Assembly: GCA_028875575.1 (NCBI GenBank)
Contig: JAPPDF010000037.1
Location: 1 to 64,000, forward strand
DNA length: 64,000 nt
From: Acidobacteriota bacterium
GTDB lineage: Bacteria > Acidobacteriota > Terriglobia > Versatilivoradales > Versatilivoraceae
Reading direction: 5' to 3'
Under the pieces are notes generated by a model. The model had not been told where the DNA came from and ran no database searches. It saw only the letters and a program-made list of their open reading frames with translations. Of this stretch, positions 19,787 to 28,454 are shown piece after piece. Positions within the stretch are counted from its first letter, which is position 1; the number at the start of each line of letters is the position of its first letter. Both the position numbers and the translations under genes were made by a program.

Positions 19787-21214
19787 TCAGAATTTGTAGC
19801 TGGTGAACAGGTAGGAGTAAGTGAATGGGTGGCCGGGGGTGTTGGCCTTGACAAAGGGGCCGGGAAGCATGTGTGCGAGGCCGCCTCCCAGGCTGAAGTT
19901 GTCGGTTACCGGAACGGCAAAGACGGCGTCGACCTCGTTGCCGACCTTTGCGTCCCGGGCGCCGCCAGGGGGTGGGGCTACCGCCACTCGCCCGACCGCG
20001 TTGTAGAGGGCATCGGTCCTGGAGGCCAGCCAGAAGGAGTGGAATTCCAATAGTAGCGTCAGCTTGGAGTGCGGCTTCAGCTCGCTCCCCAGGCGCAGGC
20101 CCTTGTGGTTGCGCCAGCCGACCCGGTTGGCGCGGCCGTACAGGAAGGCGGTGGTGGGATAGAGGTTATCGAAGCCCTCGATGCGGCCGTCGTTGGGATC
20201 CTTGTCGCCGGAGCCGAAGTTGTAGTGGACATAGAGGCGTGGGTTCAGCCTGGCCTCGATCGAATAGCCCAGTTCTCCGTAGGCGCCCCAGGCCTGGATT
20301 TCAGCGCCTGCCGCCTGCCCCCACTGGCGGACCAGGGCGGCGTTGTAGTCCCAGGGCCCCAGCCCTTTGCCCCAGGCCCGGAATCCCAGGGTATAACGGT
20401 CCAGATCTCCGAGTGCGTTCAGCTCATTGACGACCGAGGGCTTTGTCTGCCAGAGCAGGTAGGGTTCGAGAGTGGATCCCGGGATGACGTTCTCCAGGGA
20501 GACGTAGAGGCCGTGCAGGTATTCTCCCTGGGCCGATCGGTTCAAGCGGCGGTTGGGGTCGTTCCGCACCACCGAGGCCGAGAAAAGGTCGAGCTTGGCG
20601 CCCGATCCTCGCACCTGCAGCCTTACGGCGTCGAAGACGCGGGAGGTGTTGGACCAGTCTGGAGCACCGATCAGGCGCGAGTCGCCGTAGATCAGCGCCT
20701 GCCTGCCCACTTTCAGCGATGCCGCAGACCGGCTGGCGCCGATCTCGGCATAGGCCTGGCGCAGATCGAACGGATCCCGAACAGCTCCGGAGTTGGACAG
20801 CGCCGGCCGGATACCCGGCGCCCTGGAGTCCTGGGCCTGAATTCCGAAGTTCAGCCAGGAGACCGGCCGGATCCCCACCTCCAGACGGGTCCGTGTCAGT
20901 CCGTAGCCGTCGTCGCTTTCGTCGCTATAGCCCAGGCCCTGCAGGTTTTCGAAGCGGAAGCGGAACTCGCCGGACAGGGAGAGCCAGCCCGGCAGCTCTT
21001 CCCCCAGACCGCTCTGCAGCGTGACCGGAGTTTCGTCCTGCTTGGTGGAGCCTTCCTCTCCGAAACCGGGGCTTGCCGACAGGATCCAGACCAGACCTGC
21101 CAGGGCCACCCGCTTCAGTCGGGCACAGCAAGTCCTCGGGCCAGCCTGCCCTGGAGGGGCGGTCGAGACCTGCCGGGATGGTTGCTGTGGAGCCATCGAC
21201 TTGGTGAATCCCAT
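19787..21214 (-). CDS. outer-membrane porin of the alginate-export family
   Basis: About 475 residues from the ATG at 21214. A signal sequence is visible (KRVALAGLVWILSASPGFG), later than usual after the Met, so an in-frame ATG at 21196 is also possible. The mature part starts SLSGEFRFRFENLQG and continues with beta-strand patterns. The motif ...KVGRQALIYGDSRLIGAPDWSNTSR is typical of Alginate_exp (AlgE-like) domains, and the C-terminus TYSYLFTSYKF ends in Phe as in outer-membrane barrels. Such proteins are not all alginate channels. The gene lies 113 bases downstream of the signalling cluster and may be its last member. Confidence 0.82.
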   Translation of the reverse strand: MGFTKSMAPQQPSRQVSTAPPGQAGPRTCCARLKRVALAGLVWILSASPGFGEEGSTKQDETPVTLQSGLGEELPGWLSLSGEFRFRFENLQGLGYSDESDDGYGLTRTRLEVGIRPVSWLNFGIQAQDSRAPGIRPALSNSGAVRDPFDLRQAYAEIGASRSAASLKVGRQALIYGDSRLIGAPDWSNTSRVFDAVRLQVRGSGAKLDLFSASVVRNDPNRRLNRSAQGEYLHGLYVSLENVIPGSTLEPYLLWQTKPSVVNELNALGDLDRYTLGFRAWGKGLGPWDYNAALVRQWGQAAGAEIQAWGAYGELGYSIEARLNPRLYVHYNFGSGDKDPNDGRIEGFDNLYPTTAFLYGRANRVGWRNHKGLRLGSELKPHSKLTLLLEFHSFWLASRTDALYNAVGRVAVAPPPGGARDAKVGNEVDAVFAVPVTDNFSLGGGLAHMLPGPFVKANTPGHPFTYSYLFTSYKF

Positions 21215-21327
21215 ATCTCTTACGGGGCGCCCGGAGTGCCCACCGTGGGGGCAGGCGGTTTGCGCTTGGGACCGGAACCCGAGGCCTCCGCCCAAGGTCG
21301 ATACAGCCTTGAGACGGCCACCGTCTG

Positions 21328-23811
21328 TCAGGAGTTCCTGGCCTCGGGCCTGTCCGATTCACCGGCAGAGAGCACCGGCTCATCTTCATCTTCATCTGCT
21401 GGTCCAGCCACTTCCACGCGGGCAGGCGTTTCCAGGGGCAATTCAACCAGCATCTCGGTGAATCTGCCGGGTTCGGTCTCCACCTTGATGGCTCCTCCAT
21501 GCTCTCGCACGATATCGTTGGACAGCGCCAGCCCCAGCCCGGTTCCCTCATTGGTGGGCTTGGTGGTGAAGAAGGGGTTGAAGATCTTGTCGACGACATC
21601 GGCGGGAATGCCGTCCCCATTGTCCTTCACTCGGATTTCGACCCGATCCTCCAGGCGCTTGGTGCTGAGCCAGAGCGTCGGGCTGTACTCGGAAAGGGCT
21701 TCCTCGGGGGAACCCTTCCCATCGGCCTGTTCTCCACCGGGTGTTTGGAGGGAACGCCGTTTCTGATCGGTGGCATAGCAGGCGTTGCTGACCAAGTTCA
21801 AAAAGACGCGTCCCATCTCTTGCGAGACGACGTCAATGGACCCCAGCTCCGGATCCAGATCCTGCTTGATGTCCAGGTTGAACGACTTGTCGGTGGCTCG
21901 GGCGCTGTGGTAGGCCAGTCGGGCACTCTGATCGAGCAGACCGTTGATGTCGGTCGGTTGCCGCTCGCCCGAACCTCGTCCCATCGAGAGCATGTCGTGA
22001 ATCACCCGATTGGCGCGATCCCCGTGTTGGCGAATGCTCTTGAGATTGCCGGTCAGATCTCCGGAAATCTCCTCGAGCAGCTCCCGGTCGTCCTTGCTCA
22101 GCTTCTCCTGGTTGTCGGTGAGGATCTCTCCCATTTCCTCCAGCAACTCCTCGGAAACTTCCGAGAAATTCTTGACGAAGTTGAGCGGATTCTTGATCTC
22201 GTGAGCCACGCCCGCGGTGAGCTGGCCGAGTTCCGCCAGCTTGTCGCGCATGACGATTTGATCCTGAGCCTTTCGCAGGTCGTCCATGGCTTTCTCGAGC
22301 TGAGAATTCTTTCCCTTCAGTTCTTCGGCCAGCTTCTCGACCAGGTTCAAGCGCTGAACCTCCAGGGCGTGACGTCGAAACACCTCCAGAGCCGCCGCCA
22401 TTTCGGCCACTTCGTCGCGCCCGCTGATCTCCACCCGGGCCTCCAGATCGCCTCCGGCCATGCCACGCATGCGATCGGACAGCTTTTTGAGGCGGCGCAG
22501 CAGGATCTTTCCGACAAACAGCCAACCGATCAGCAAAGCTCCGGTAATACTGACCAGGTTCAGGATCAAAAGCAGCCTGCGTCCGGTGAGGATGGCTTGC
22601 GTGGAGGAGAGAGTCGCATCCTGAGCCCGCGCGCTGGCCGAACCGACCATGCCTTCGACTTCAGCCACGAGGTCCATGGAGAGACTGCGATTGCGCTCCA
22701 GCAGGTCCCGCTGTCTATTGGCGAGACCGAGTTCCTGGGCACGCAGATCGAATCCATTCTGTTCTCCCAGCCCCAGATCCAACAGCTGGTCGAAGACCGG
22801 GGATATCCTGTCCCGCAACGGAGCCGTGCCGAGAGCCTCAAGGCTGCGCCCGATGCCGTCGCGGGCCGACTCGAAGCGCTCCCGAACCGGCTCGATCAGC
22901 GGGATTTCCGTCAGATTGGTGACGCCCGCCAGAAGCTGGGTCGCAGTGGTCGCATGCGCCTGCAATTCGATCATGTGGCGGTAGCGATTGAACTCGGCTT
23001 TCGCGAAGTGCCGTGCCGGGGAGGCCGGCCGTTCGCCAAGGTTCCGGTAGCCGGTCAGGGCGTAGAAGTAATGGTCGTCGATGGCCGGAACCAGAATGAC
23101 GGTCAGTTCATCCTGCAGACCTTCCAGCGTCGTGAGCAGTTCTTCGCTGCGCTCGCTGAGCACGAATGACCGGGATACCGAATCTCGAATGGCCCCGATG
23201 TTCGAAATAATTTCACTCCCATGGGCGAGAATGCGTGAGACTTTTTCTTCTTCCCCCTCGCGGGGGCTCAGGGCTTGGAGGCGTGTCTCGAAGTCCGTTT
23301 GCTCCATGGCAACCGCGGCGGCGACACCGGTGAAGTCGGCCGGAGTTGCGGCGGTGACCAGGCGCGGGGCCGCAGCCACCAGGGTGCCGGCCTGGCGCGC
23401 CACACCGAAGGCGGCGGTCATTTCCGGGATGCTGTCCTCGTTGACGCGGTTCTGGGCATCGCCCACTTGATTGAAGGAGAACCAGGCTACCAGGCTCGCC
23501 GACAGGGTGATGGCCACAGCTCCGCCGATCCCGATGTAGAGCTGCATTCCGAGCCCGATTCGGCCGTCACGAAGCCGCTGCACCAGCTCCATCGCGAGCC
23601 CGCGATGGCGTTGAACCCTCTCGGCCCCGATCAGCCGGGACAAGGGGCTCAAGATGGCTGTCAGGAATCGGCTCTCGAGCAGTCGCTGCAACAAGCCGGC
23701 GGCGGCGGTTCCCACGGACTGGCCGATTGGGGTCTTGGAGCGGGCGGCAGGCCGCTTTGATTCCCCGGAGTGAAAACGGTTCTTGAACAGGCTTCGCAGC
23801 CGGTCGATCAC
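21328..23811 (-). CDS. sensor histidine kinase with long extracytoplasmic helical domain and HAMP
   Basis: 827 residues from the GTG at 23811, which overlaps the stop of the upstream binding-protein gene by four bases (GTGA). An N-terminal cytoplasmic stretch of about 85 residues precedes TM1 (about 88-112). A helical periplasmic region of about 290 residues follows, then TM2 (LLLILNLVSITGALLIGWLFV), HAMP, a coiled coil, the H-box LTAGVAHEIKNPLNFVKNF and HATPase_c (N-box NLVSNACYATDQ; GTGLGLALSNDIVREHGG). The coupling to a binding protein suggests the latter is the ligand sensor, as in LuxP/LuxQ or TorT/TorS (inference). Confidence 0.9.
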   Translation of the reverse strand: MIDRLRSLFKNRFHSGESKRPAARSKTPIGQSVGTAAAGLLQRLLESRFLTAILSPLSRLIGAERVQRHRGLAMELVQRLRDGRIGLGMQLYIGIGGAVAITLSASLVAWFSFNQVGDAQNRVNEDSIPEMTAAFGVARQAGTLVAAAPRLVTAATPADFTGVAAAVAMEQTDFETRLQALSPREGEEEKVSRILAHGSEIISNIGAIRDSVSRSFVLSERSEELLTTLEGLQDELTVILVPAIDDHYFYALTGYRNLGERPASPARHFAKAEFNRYRHMIELQAHATTATQLLAGVTNLTEIPLIEPVRERFESARDGIGRSLEALGTAPLRDRISPVFDQLLDLGLGEQNGFDLRAQELGLANRQRDLLERNRSLSMDLVAEVEGMVGSASARAQDATLSSTQAILTGRRLLLILNLVSITGALLIGWLFVGKILLRRLKKLSDRMRGMAGGDLEARVEISGRDEVAEMAAALEVFRRHALEVQRLNLVEKLAEELKGKNSQLEKAMDDLRKAQDQIVMRDKLAELGQLTAGVAHEIKNPLNFVKNFSEVSEELLEEMGEILTDNQEKLSKDDRELLEEISGDLTGNLKSIRQHGDRANRVIHDMLSMGRGSGERQPTDINGLLDQSARLAYHSARATDKSFNLDIKQDLDPELGSIDVVSQEMGRVFLNLVSNACYATDQKRRSLQTPGGEQADGKGSPEEALSEYSPTLWLSTKRLEDRVEIRVKDNGDGIPADVVDKIFNPFFTTKPTNEGTGLGLALSNDIVREHGGAIKVETEPGRFTEMLVELPLETPARVEVAGPADEDEDEPVLSAGESDRPEARNS

Positions 23812-24995
23812 GGCCGACCCCCGCCCCGGAGCGTCTCGATTGGGTGATAGTAGCCGTCGCGGCCGATCCTGGTCAGGAAAACGGAATCGGAGCCCTGGTT
23901 GTCCGTGTCGCCGAAGCGGAGCTCGAACCCGTCCAGATCGATGGGGTCGGAGAGACGCAGACTGTCTAGAAATCCGGCTCGATCCACGTCTCGGCCGCAG
24001 CGTTCCAGGGCCGCGATGGCCAAGCGGCCGGCCAGGTAGCCTTCGAACGAGACAAATCCGGGTGTGGCGTCCGAATCGAAGGACCACAGGGCTCGGTTGT
24101 AGTTGGCGGTGATCGGGTGGGTGGTGTCGGTCGGCGGAGGAACCACCTGGGTAACGAAAACCCCTACGCCGGCGGGACCCAGTGCTTCCGACAAGGCGTT
24201 GCTGCCCACGAAGGAGAGCGCCATGAAGACCGCCCTCATCCCGGTGTGGCGAGCCCAGGCGATCAGTGAAGAGACCGGCTTGTAGGCGCCGATGAGAATC
24301 ACCGCCCCCGGGTCTTGGGCACGCAGGTCCAGAAGAGGCGTCTTCACGGCGGTGGTGTTGCGCTGATACACCCCCACCGATACCGGCTTGAGCTGACGTC
24401 GCCCCAGGGATCGTGTCAAGCTGCGGTAGGTGTCACGTCCGAACGAATCGTCCTGATACATGACGCCGATACGGTCGATGCCCAGCCTGTCGGTCAGGTG
24501 GGAGACCATGGTATCGATTTCCTGCCTGTAGGAGGCCCGGAGGTTGATGACGTTTCGCCATTGTTCGTCCCGCAGGAAAGCGGCGCCTGTGAAGGGTGCG
24601 ATGTAGGGAACTCCGGCAGCGGCGGCCACGGGGGTGGAAGCGCGTGAGGTCGGTGTACCCACGGCTCCGATAAGCGCGAAGACCTTGTCGTCGTGGATCA
24701 GTTTATGGGTGTTGGCGATGGCGGCTTCCGGCTCATAGGCATCGTCGAGGCTCAACAGCTCCAGCCGCCGCTCGTGAACGCCGCCTCGCGCGTTGGCTTC
24801 GTTGAAGGCCGCTTGGATTCCGAGGCGCATGTTGCGCCCCAGCTCTCGGGCAGGTCCGCTGAAGGCGGCCGATTGTCCGAAGAGGATACGATTCGCTGAG
24901 ACGCCAACTTCTTGCGCGAAGCCCGCGGTTGGCCCGCTGAATAGAGAGCCGGAAGCGAGCAGCAGCGCCGCCGCCATCCGGCACGCCGGACTCAT
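23808..24995 (-). CDS. periplasmic ligand-binding protein (Peripla_BP_6, LivK-like)
   Basis: 395 residues from the ATG at 24995, which overlaps the preceding stop as ATGA. The signal peptide is RMAAALLLASGSLFSGPTAGFAQ. The mature protein starts VSANRILFGQSAAFSGPARELG and shows the type-I binding-protein layout (IGAVGTPTSRASTPVAAAAGVPYIAPFTGA; DRIGVMYQDDSFGRD). The family binds branched-chain amino acids, amides or aromatic compounds; the ligand is unknown here. No ABC permease or ATPase is nearby. The gene is sandwiched between an RsbW-like kinase and a histidine kinase, which argues for a sensory rather than a transport job. Confidence 0.88.
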   Translation of the reverse strand: MSPACRMAAALLLASGSLFSGPTAGFAQEVGVSANRILFGQSAAFSGPARELGRNMRLGIQAAFNEANARGGVHERRLELLSLDDAYEPEAAIANTHKLIHDDKVFALIGAVGTPTSRASTPVAAAAGVPYIAPFTGAAFLRDEQWRNVINLRASYRQEIDTMVSHLTDRLGIDRIGVMYQDDSFGRDTYRSLTRSLGRRQLKPVSVGVYQRNTTAVKTPLLDLRAQDPGAVILIGAYKPVSSLIAWARHTGMRAVFMALSFVGSNALSEALGPAGVGVFVTQVVPPPTDTTHPITANYNRALWSFDSDATPGFVSFEGYLAGRLAIAALERCGRDVDRAGFLDSLRLSDPIDLDGFELRFGDTDNQGSDSVFLTRIGRDGYYHPIETLRGGGRP

Positions 24996-25405
24996 CCGTC
25001 CCTCCGCTTGATCAGAGTCAGATGATTTCTGTCCTGCTCCCGACGGTAAGATGCTTCGTCCATCAGAGTCTGCACCAGATAAACGCCCAACCCGCCGATG
25101 GGACGGTCTTCCAGGGGTGCCGCCACATCCGGCTGGGGAGCCTGGTGCAGTGGATCGAAGGCGCGGCCGTCGTCGGCAATCTTGATGGTGAGGGTGTCCG
25201 GTTCCGAGATCAGTTGGACATCTATCTTGTGTCCCGCTCTCTCCTCGTAGCCGTAATTGACGATATTGACGATCACCTCCTCCAGGACGAGCTTGACCTG
25301 GTAAAGGAGGGTTGGGGGCCATTGCTCCCGCTCCCCGAGATCCTCAACGGCCGCTTCAAGTCGTTGCAATTCTTCGAGCCGGGAATCGAGACACAAAGAA
25401 AGCAT
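24992..25405 (-). CDS. RsbW/SpoIIAB-like ATP-binding serine kinase (anti-sigma type)
   Basis: About 137 residues from the ATG at 25405, five bases after the phosphatase stop; the longer frame to 25447 overlaps that gene. A GHKL ATPase domain is visible: N-box VLEEVIVNIVNYGY (40-53), G1 IKIADDGRAFDP and G2 GGLGVYLVQTLMD. In partner-switching systems such a kinase phosphorylates a STAS antagonist and sequesters a sigma factor or another target. The STAS partner is probably the product of 27024-27359 and the opposing phosphatase that of 25411-26577. No sigma factor gene is present, so the output is unknown. Confidence 0.87.
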   Translation of the reverse strand: MLSLCLDSRLEELQRLEAAVEDLGEREQWPPTLLYQVKLVLEEVIVNIVNYGYEERAGHKIDVQLISEPDTLTIKIADDGRAFDPLHQAPQPDVAAPLEDRPIGGLGVYLVQTLMDEASYRREQDRNHLTLIKRRDG

Positions 25406-25410
25406 CGGGA

Positions 25411-26577
25411 TCAGCCGCCGTCGCGACCGTGCAGGAGTGTCACGCAAGTGATGTCGTCGGACTGGGGAGTGGCGCCGGCGAATTTCTCTACGGCTTCAAA
25501 AACGGCACGGTTGGCTGCCTGGACATCTTCGGGCGCCGTACCTGCGAAGACGTCTTTAAGACGATCGGTTCCGAACTGGTCACCCTGCTCGTCGAAGGCC
25601 TCGGTGACACCGTCGGTGAATAGAACGATCAGGTCTCCCGGAGCAAGGGTCACGGTGTTGTTGTCGTAGTCGAGATCGGGCATCAATCCCAGAGCAATGC
25701 CTCCGGTCAAGGGCAACTCGACGGAGCTTCCGTCGGCATGCACAACCAGAGGTGAATTGTGGCCTCCGTTTGCATATTGAAATCGCTGACTGTCGGGGTC
25801 ATAGACGCCATAGAAAACGGTAACGAACATGGCGGCGTCGTTGTCTTCCTGCAGCAACTGGTTCACCTCGTGCAACACTTCTCCGGGATCCGTCTTGCCG
25901 ATGGCAGCACCCTTGATGAGTGTGCGGCAGGACATCATGAAGAGAGCGGCGGGAACCCCCTTGTCGGAAACGTCGGCGATGGCGATGCCGATGCGGCCGT
26001 CCTGCAGGCTGATGACATCGAAAAAGTCCCCTCCCACATTGCGGGCAGGTTTCATGTTGGCGAAGATGCGGCAGTCGGGCCTGTCGGGAAAGTGAGTGGG
26101 CAGGATCGACTGCTGTATCTTGCTGGCGACGCCGAGCTCGTTTTGCAGCGCCACCAGCTTGTCGCGCGATTCAAGAGCTTCGCGCCATTCGACAAGGTGC
26201 TGCAGGGTACGGGAAATGGTGAGCTTCAGGTCGTCAAAATCGATTGGCTTGGTGACAAAGTCGAACGCGCCCCGATTCATGGCCGTGCGGATATTCTTCA
26301 TATCGCCATAGGCCGAGATGATCACGGAGCGGATATCGGGTTGGACCTTGGGGATCTGCTCGATCAGCGTGAGCCCGTCCATCTTGGGCATATTGATGTC
26401 GGACAGCACCAAGTCGATATCCGGCTGCTCCTTCAGCCGGTCGAGGGCTTCCAGGCCGTTTTGGGCAAAGACGAACTTGTAGAGGCCGGCGCGAATGTCG
26501 CGACGCATTCGCTGCAACATGAGCCGTTCGAGATCAGGCTCGTCGTCCACGACCAGAATCTTGTACTTCCAACTCAT
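25411..26577 (-). CDS. response regulator with SpoIIE-type PP2C phosphatase output (RsbU-like)
   Basis: 388 residues. The N-terminal REC domain (about 1-125) has the acidic pair VVDDEPD, phospho-Asp60 in VLSDINMPKMDG, and the Lys in FVTKPIDF. A short coiled coil is followed by a PPM/SpoIIE domain (about 165-385) with metal ligands in NVGGDFFDV, IADVSDKGVPAALFM, VLFTDGVTEA and SDDITCV. Phosphorylation of the REC domain, most likely by the kinase encoded downstream, should control dephosphorylation of the STAS protein. This links two-component input to partner switching within one cluster. Confidence 0.94.
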   Translation of the reverse strand: MSWKYKILVVDDEPDLERLMLQRMRRDIRAGLYKFVFAQNGLEALDRLKEQPDIDLVLSDINMPKMDGLTLIEQIPKVQPDIRSVIISAYGDMKNIRTAMNRGAFDFVTKPIDFDDLKLTISRTLQHLVEWREALESRDKLVALQNELGVASKIQQSILPTHFPDRPDCRIFANMKPARNVGGDFFDVISLQDGRIGIAIADVSDKGVPAALFMMSCRTLIKGAAIGKTDPGEVLHEVNQLLQEDNDAAMFVTVFYGVYDPDSQRFQYANGGHNSPLVVHADGSSVELPLTGGIALGLMPDLDYDNNTVTLAPGDLIVLFTDGVTEAFDEQGDQFGTDRLKDVFAGTAPEDVQAANRAVFEAVEKFAGATPQSDDITCVTLLHGRDGG

Positions 26578-26669
26578 CGTTTGGCCTTCCCCACTGGCGT
26601 AGAACCCGCCACTCTTGTCGGGAGTTTCTCCTTGCCTGCAAAGACCCGCCTCCCGGTTTCGGAAGGTTA

Positions 26670-26937
26670 GTGTCCTGTCCCAGAAACAGGATTACCATCT
26701 CCGATGGAGGTTTCACCGGGAAACGATCGGTCGGAGAGGTCCGTTTCGATTTAGCGAGCAGGCACCGTGGTGCTCTTCCTACCCGGAACCTCCATCGGCC
26801 CTCCGGGGTCGGGCGGAACGGCACCGTCTTCGTCGTTGCTCCTCCTCGCAATGAATGAGCATTGGCTCGTCGTCGCTCCTAGAATCCGGCGCCGTTGCAC
26901 TCCGAAAGATGGCAACCCTATTTCTGGGACAGAACAC
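26670..26937 (+). mobile_element. family-A MITE, copy 2 (268 bp)
   Basis: The ends are GTGTCCTGTCCCAGAAAC on the left and the inverted TTTCTGGGACAGAACAC on the right. It is flanked on both sides by TA (26668-26669 and 26938-26939), the target duplication typical of Tc1/mariner-IS630-type elements. The internal inverted pair CCGATGGAGG/CCTCCATCGG is conserved. It is inserted between the STAS gene and the REC-phosphatase gene of the signalling cluster. It has no coding capacity. Confidence 0.9.
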
Positions 26938-27023
26938 TAGCTGGCTTGCGCTCCATGGGCTGATCAGGTTGGCACAAGGATAGGCGGAACCCTCTCCGGC
27001 AGACTACCGGAAAGGGAGCGTCG

Positions 27024-27359
27024 CTAGCCTATGGAAGCTTTTGCATCGCCCAAATTTGCATGAATCGGGATGATCTTGTCGAAGCCGCTGATTTCGAAGA
27101 CCTCTCGAATCGGCTCGGCGAGCGAGCAAATCAACAGCTTGGCGCTCCTTTGCTGGAGGGTTTTGGCGGTCAGCAGAATCACCCGAAGGCCGGCGCTGCT
27201 GACGTATGAGACTTTCTCCAGATCCATAATCAAAACCTGGTCGCTATCGCTGATCGCGGATTTCAAGGCATCGTCGAACTCTCTCGCATTGATGCTGTCG
27301 AGGCGACCTCCCGCCCTTGCAACCAGGAGCGTACCTTCCCGCTCCGTATTGATCTCCAT
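27024..27359 (-). CDS. STAS-domain anti-sigma factor antagonist (RsbV/SpoIIAA-like)
   Basis: 111 residues, a single STAS domain of normal size. The motif DLEKVSYVSSAGLRVILLTA (46-65) contains the expected phospho-acceptor serine (Ser54 or Ser55). When unphosphorylated it should bind the RsbW-like kinase and release that kinase's target. The ATG at 27359 has a GGAGACGGAG-type ribosome site. It would be the first gene of the 21.3-27.4 kb cluster, but 446 bases including a family-A MITE separate it from the phosphatase gene. The AT-rich region before it (27360-27490) is a likely promoter region. Confidence 0.9.
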   Translation of the reverse strand: MEINTEREGTLLVARAGGRLDSINAREFDDALKSAISDSDQVLIMDLEKVSYVSSAGLRVILLTAKTLQQRSAKLLICSLAEPIREVFEISGFDKIIPIHANLGDAKASIG

Positions 27360-27492
27360 CGGCTCCGTCTCCTTTGTGTAAGGTTCAACCTCCGGTCGAC
27401 AATGACACCCATATGATGGTTATTTACACACAAGTGCCATAGTGTAGCAAAAATGGTCCAATCGGAATACTCGCACGACAAATCTAACTATC

Positions 27493-27544
27493 CGGCCCCG
27501 TTGCGTTCTGGAATCTGGCAACCCTAATTCTGAGACAGAACACT
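27493..27544 (+). mobile_element. family-A MITE right-end remnant
   Basis: About 52 bases matching the right end of family A: ggccccgttgcgttctggaatctggcaaccc, then attctgagacagaacac. The left part is missing. It overlaps the last codons of the transglutaminase gene. Confidence 0.8.
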
Positions 27545-28450
27545 GGTCCTTTCCGCAAAGGGCTCTTCCCCTGTGCCTGGCGAATCTGTACGCGCGCTCA
27601 CCTTGACGGCTACCTCGATTCTGGCGCTCTCTCCTCCTCGCAGGATTCCTCGGGTTGGGGATACGTCCCTGTAGTCGCGTCCCACCGCGATGCGCACATG
27701 CCGCTCGTCGGCCAGGCACCGGTTGGTAGGGTCGAATCCCACCCAGCCCAGTTCCGGGAGCAGGCACTCGACCCAGGCGTGGGTGGCGTTTCCCGCCGCC
27801 TGCTCGCCATCCAGGCCGGCGAGGTGCAGATAGCCCGAGACATATCGGGCAGGAATGCCCCAGGAGCGTGCGATCGCGATCATGGTATGGGCGTAGTCCT
27901 GACAGACGCCGCGACCCGATTTGAGGATTTGTTCAATGGAGGACATGACCGAAGTACTGCCGGGAGCGTAACGGAGCCGCTGGTGGAGCGTGTCCGAAAG
28001 CCGCAGCAGCCCCTCCAGAGGATCCCTCCCGGGCTGGATGCCGTACCGGTCGACGAATTGGGCGAGGAGGGATGACGGTCGGGTCAATGGGCTCGGGTGG
28101 ATAAAGTCCCAGAGAGCGAAGGAGTCCTTCCACGATTGGATCTCTATCCAGGCACCTGCTCCAAGGGAGTGCGGGAGGGGACTGAAGGGGGCCGGTGAAA
28201 CCGTGGAACGAGCGACGATCTCCAGAACCCGATGCTCGCCGTCGAGATTGAAGACGTGTCGAGTATTGCCGAAACCATCCCGTTCGGAGGTCAGGAGGGA
28301 GGCCGGGTCGGTTTCGATGTCAAAACTCAGCACCCGCTGTCCCCGGTCGTTTTGCGGTTTCAGACAGAGCATCATCACGCACTGCTTCGGACTGCGAGTG
28401 TAGTGGTAGCGGGAGAGGTGCTCGATGTCGTAGTGGATGGCCTCAGCCAT
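27524..28450 (-). CDS. transglutaminase-like protein with Bact_transglu_N domain
   Basis: 308 residues from the ATG at 28450, five bases after the alpha-E stop. The N-terminal beta domain (AIHYDIEHLSRYHYTRSPKQ...) is Bact_transglu_N. The cysteine-protease-like core has Cys in GRGVCQDYAHTMIAIARSWG, His in NATHAWVECLL and Asp in GWVGFDPTN. Such proteins co-occur with alpha-E and circularly permuted ATP-grasp proteins and are predicted to process or ligate peptides. The last seven residues (TSVLSQN) and the TAG stop are encoded by the terminal repeat of a family-A MITE remnant, so the C-terminus was altered by the insertion. Confidence 0.9.
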   Translation of the reverse strand: MAEAIHYDIEHLSRYHYTRSPKQCVMMLCLKPQNDRGQRVLSFDIETDPASLLTSERDGFGNTRHVFNLDGEHRVLEIVARSTVSPAPFSPLPHSLGAGAWIEIQSWKDSFALWDFIHPSPLTRPSSLLAQFVDRYGIQPGRDPLEGLLRLSDTLHQRLRYAPGSTSVMSSIEQILKSGRGVCQDYAHTMIAIARSWGIPARYVSGYLHLAGLDGEQAAGNATHAWVECLLPELGWVGFDPTNRCLADERHVRIAVGRDYRDVSPTRGILRGGESARIEVAVKVSARTDSPGTGEEPFAERTSVLSQN

Positions 28451-28454
28451 GGAA

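Noticed and set aside
19787-21214. Calling the porin an alginate exporter (AlgE)
   Set aside because: No alginate biosynthesis genes are nearby and the family covers many outer-membrane channels, so only the family name is used.
23808-24995. An ABC importer operon
   Set aside because: Only the binding protein is present; no permease or ATPase gene occurs within the window, and its overlapping neighbours are signalling proteins.
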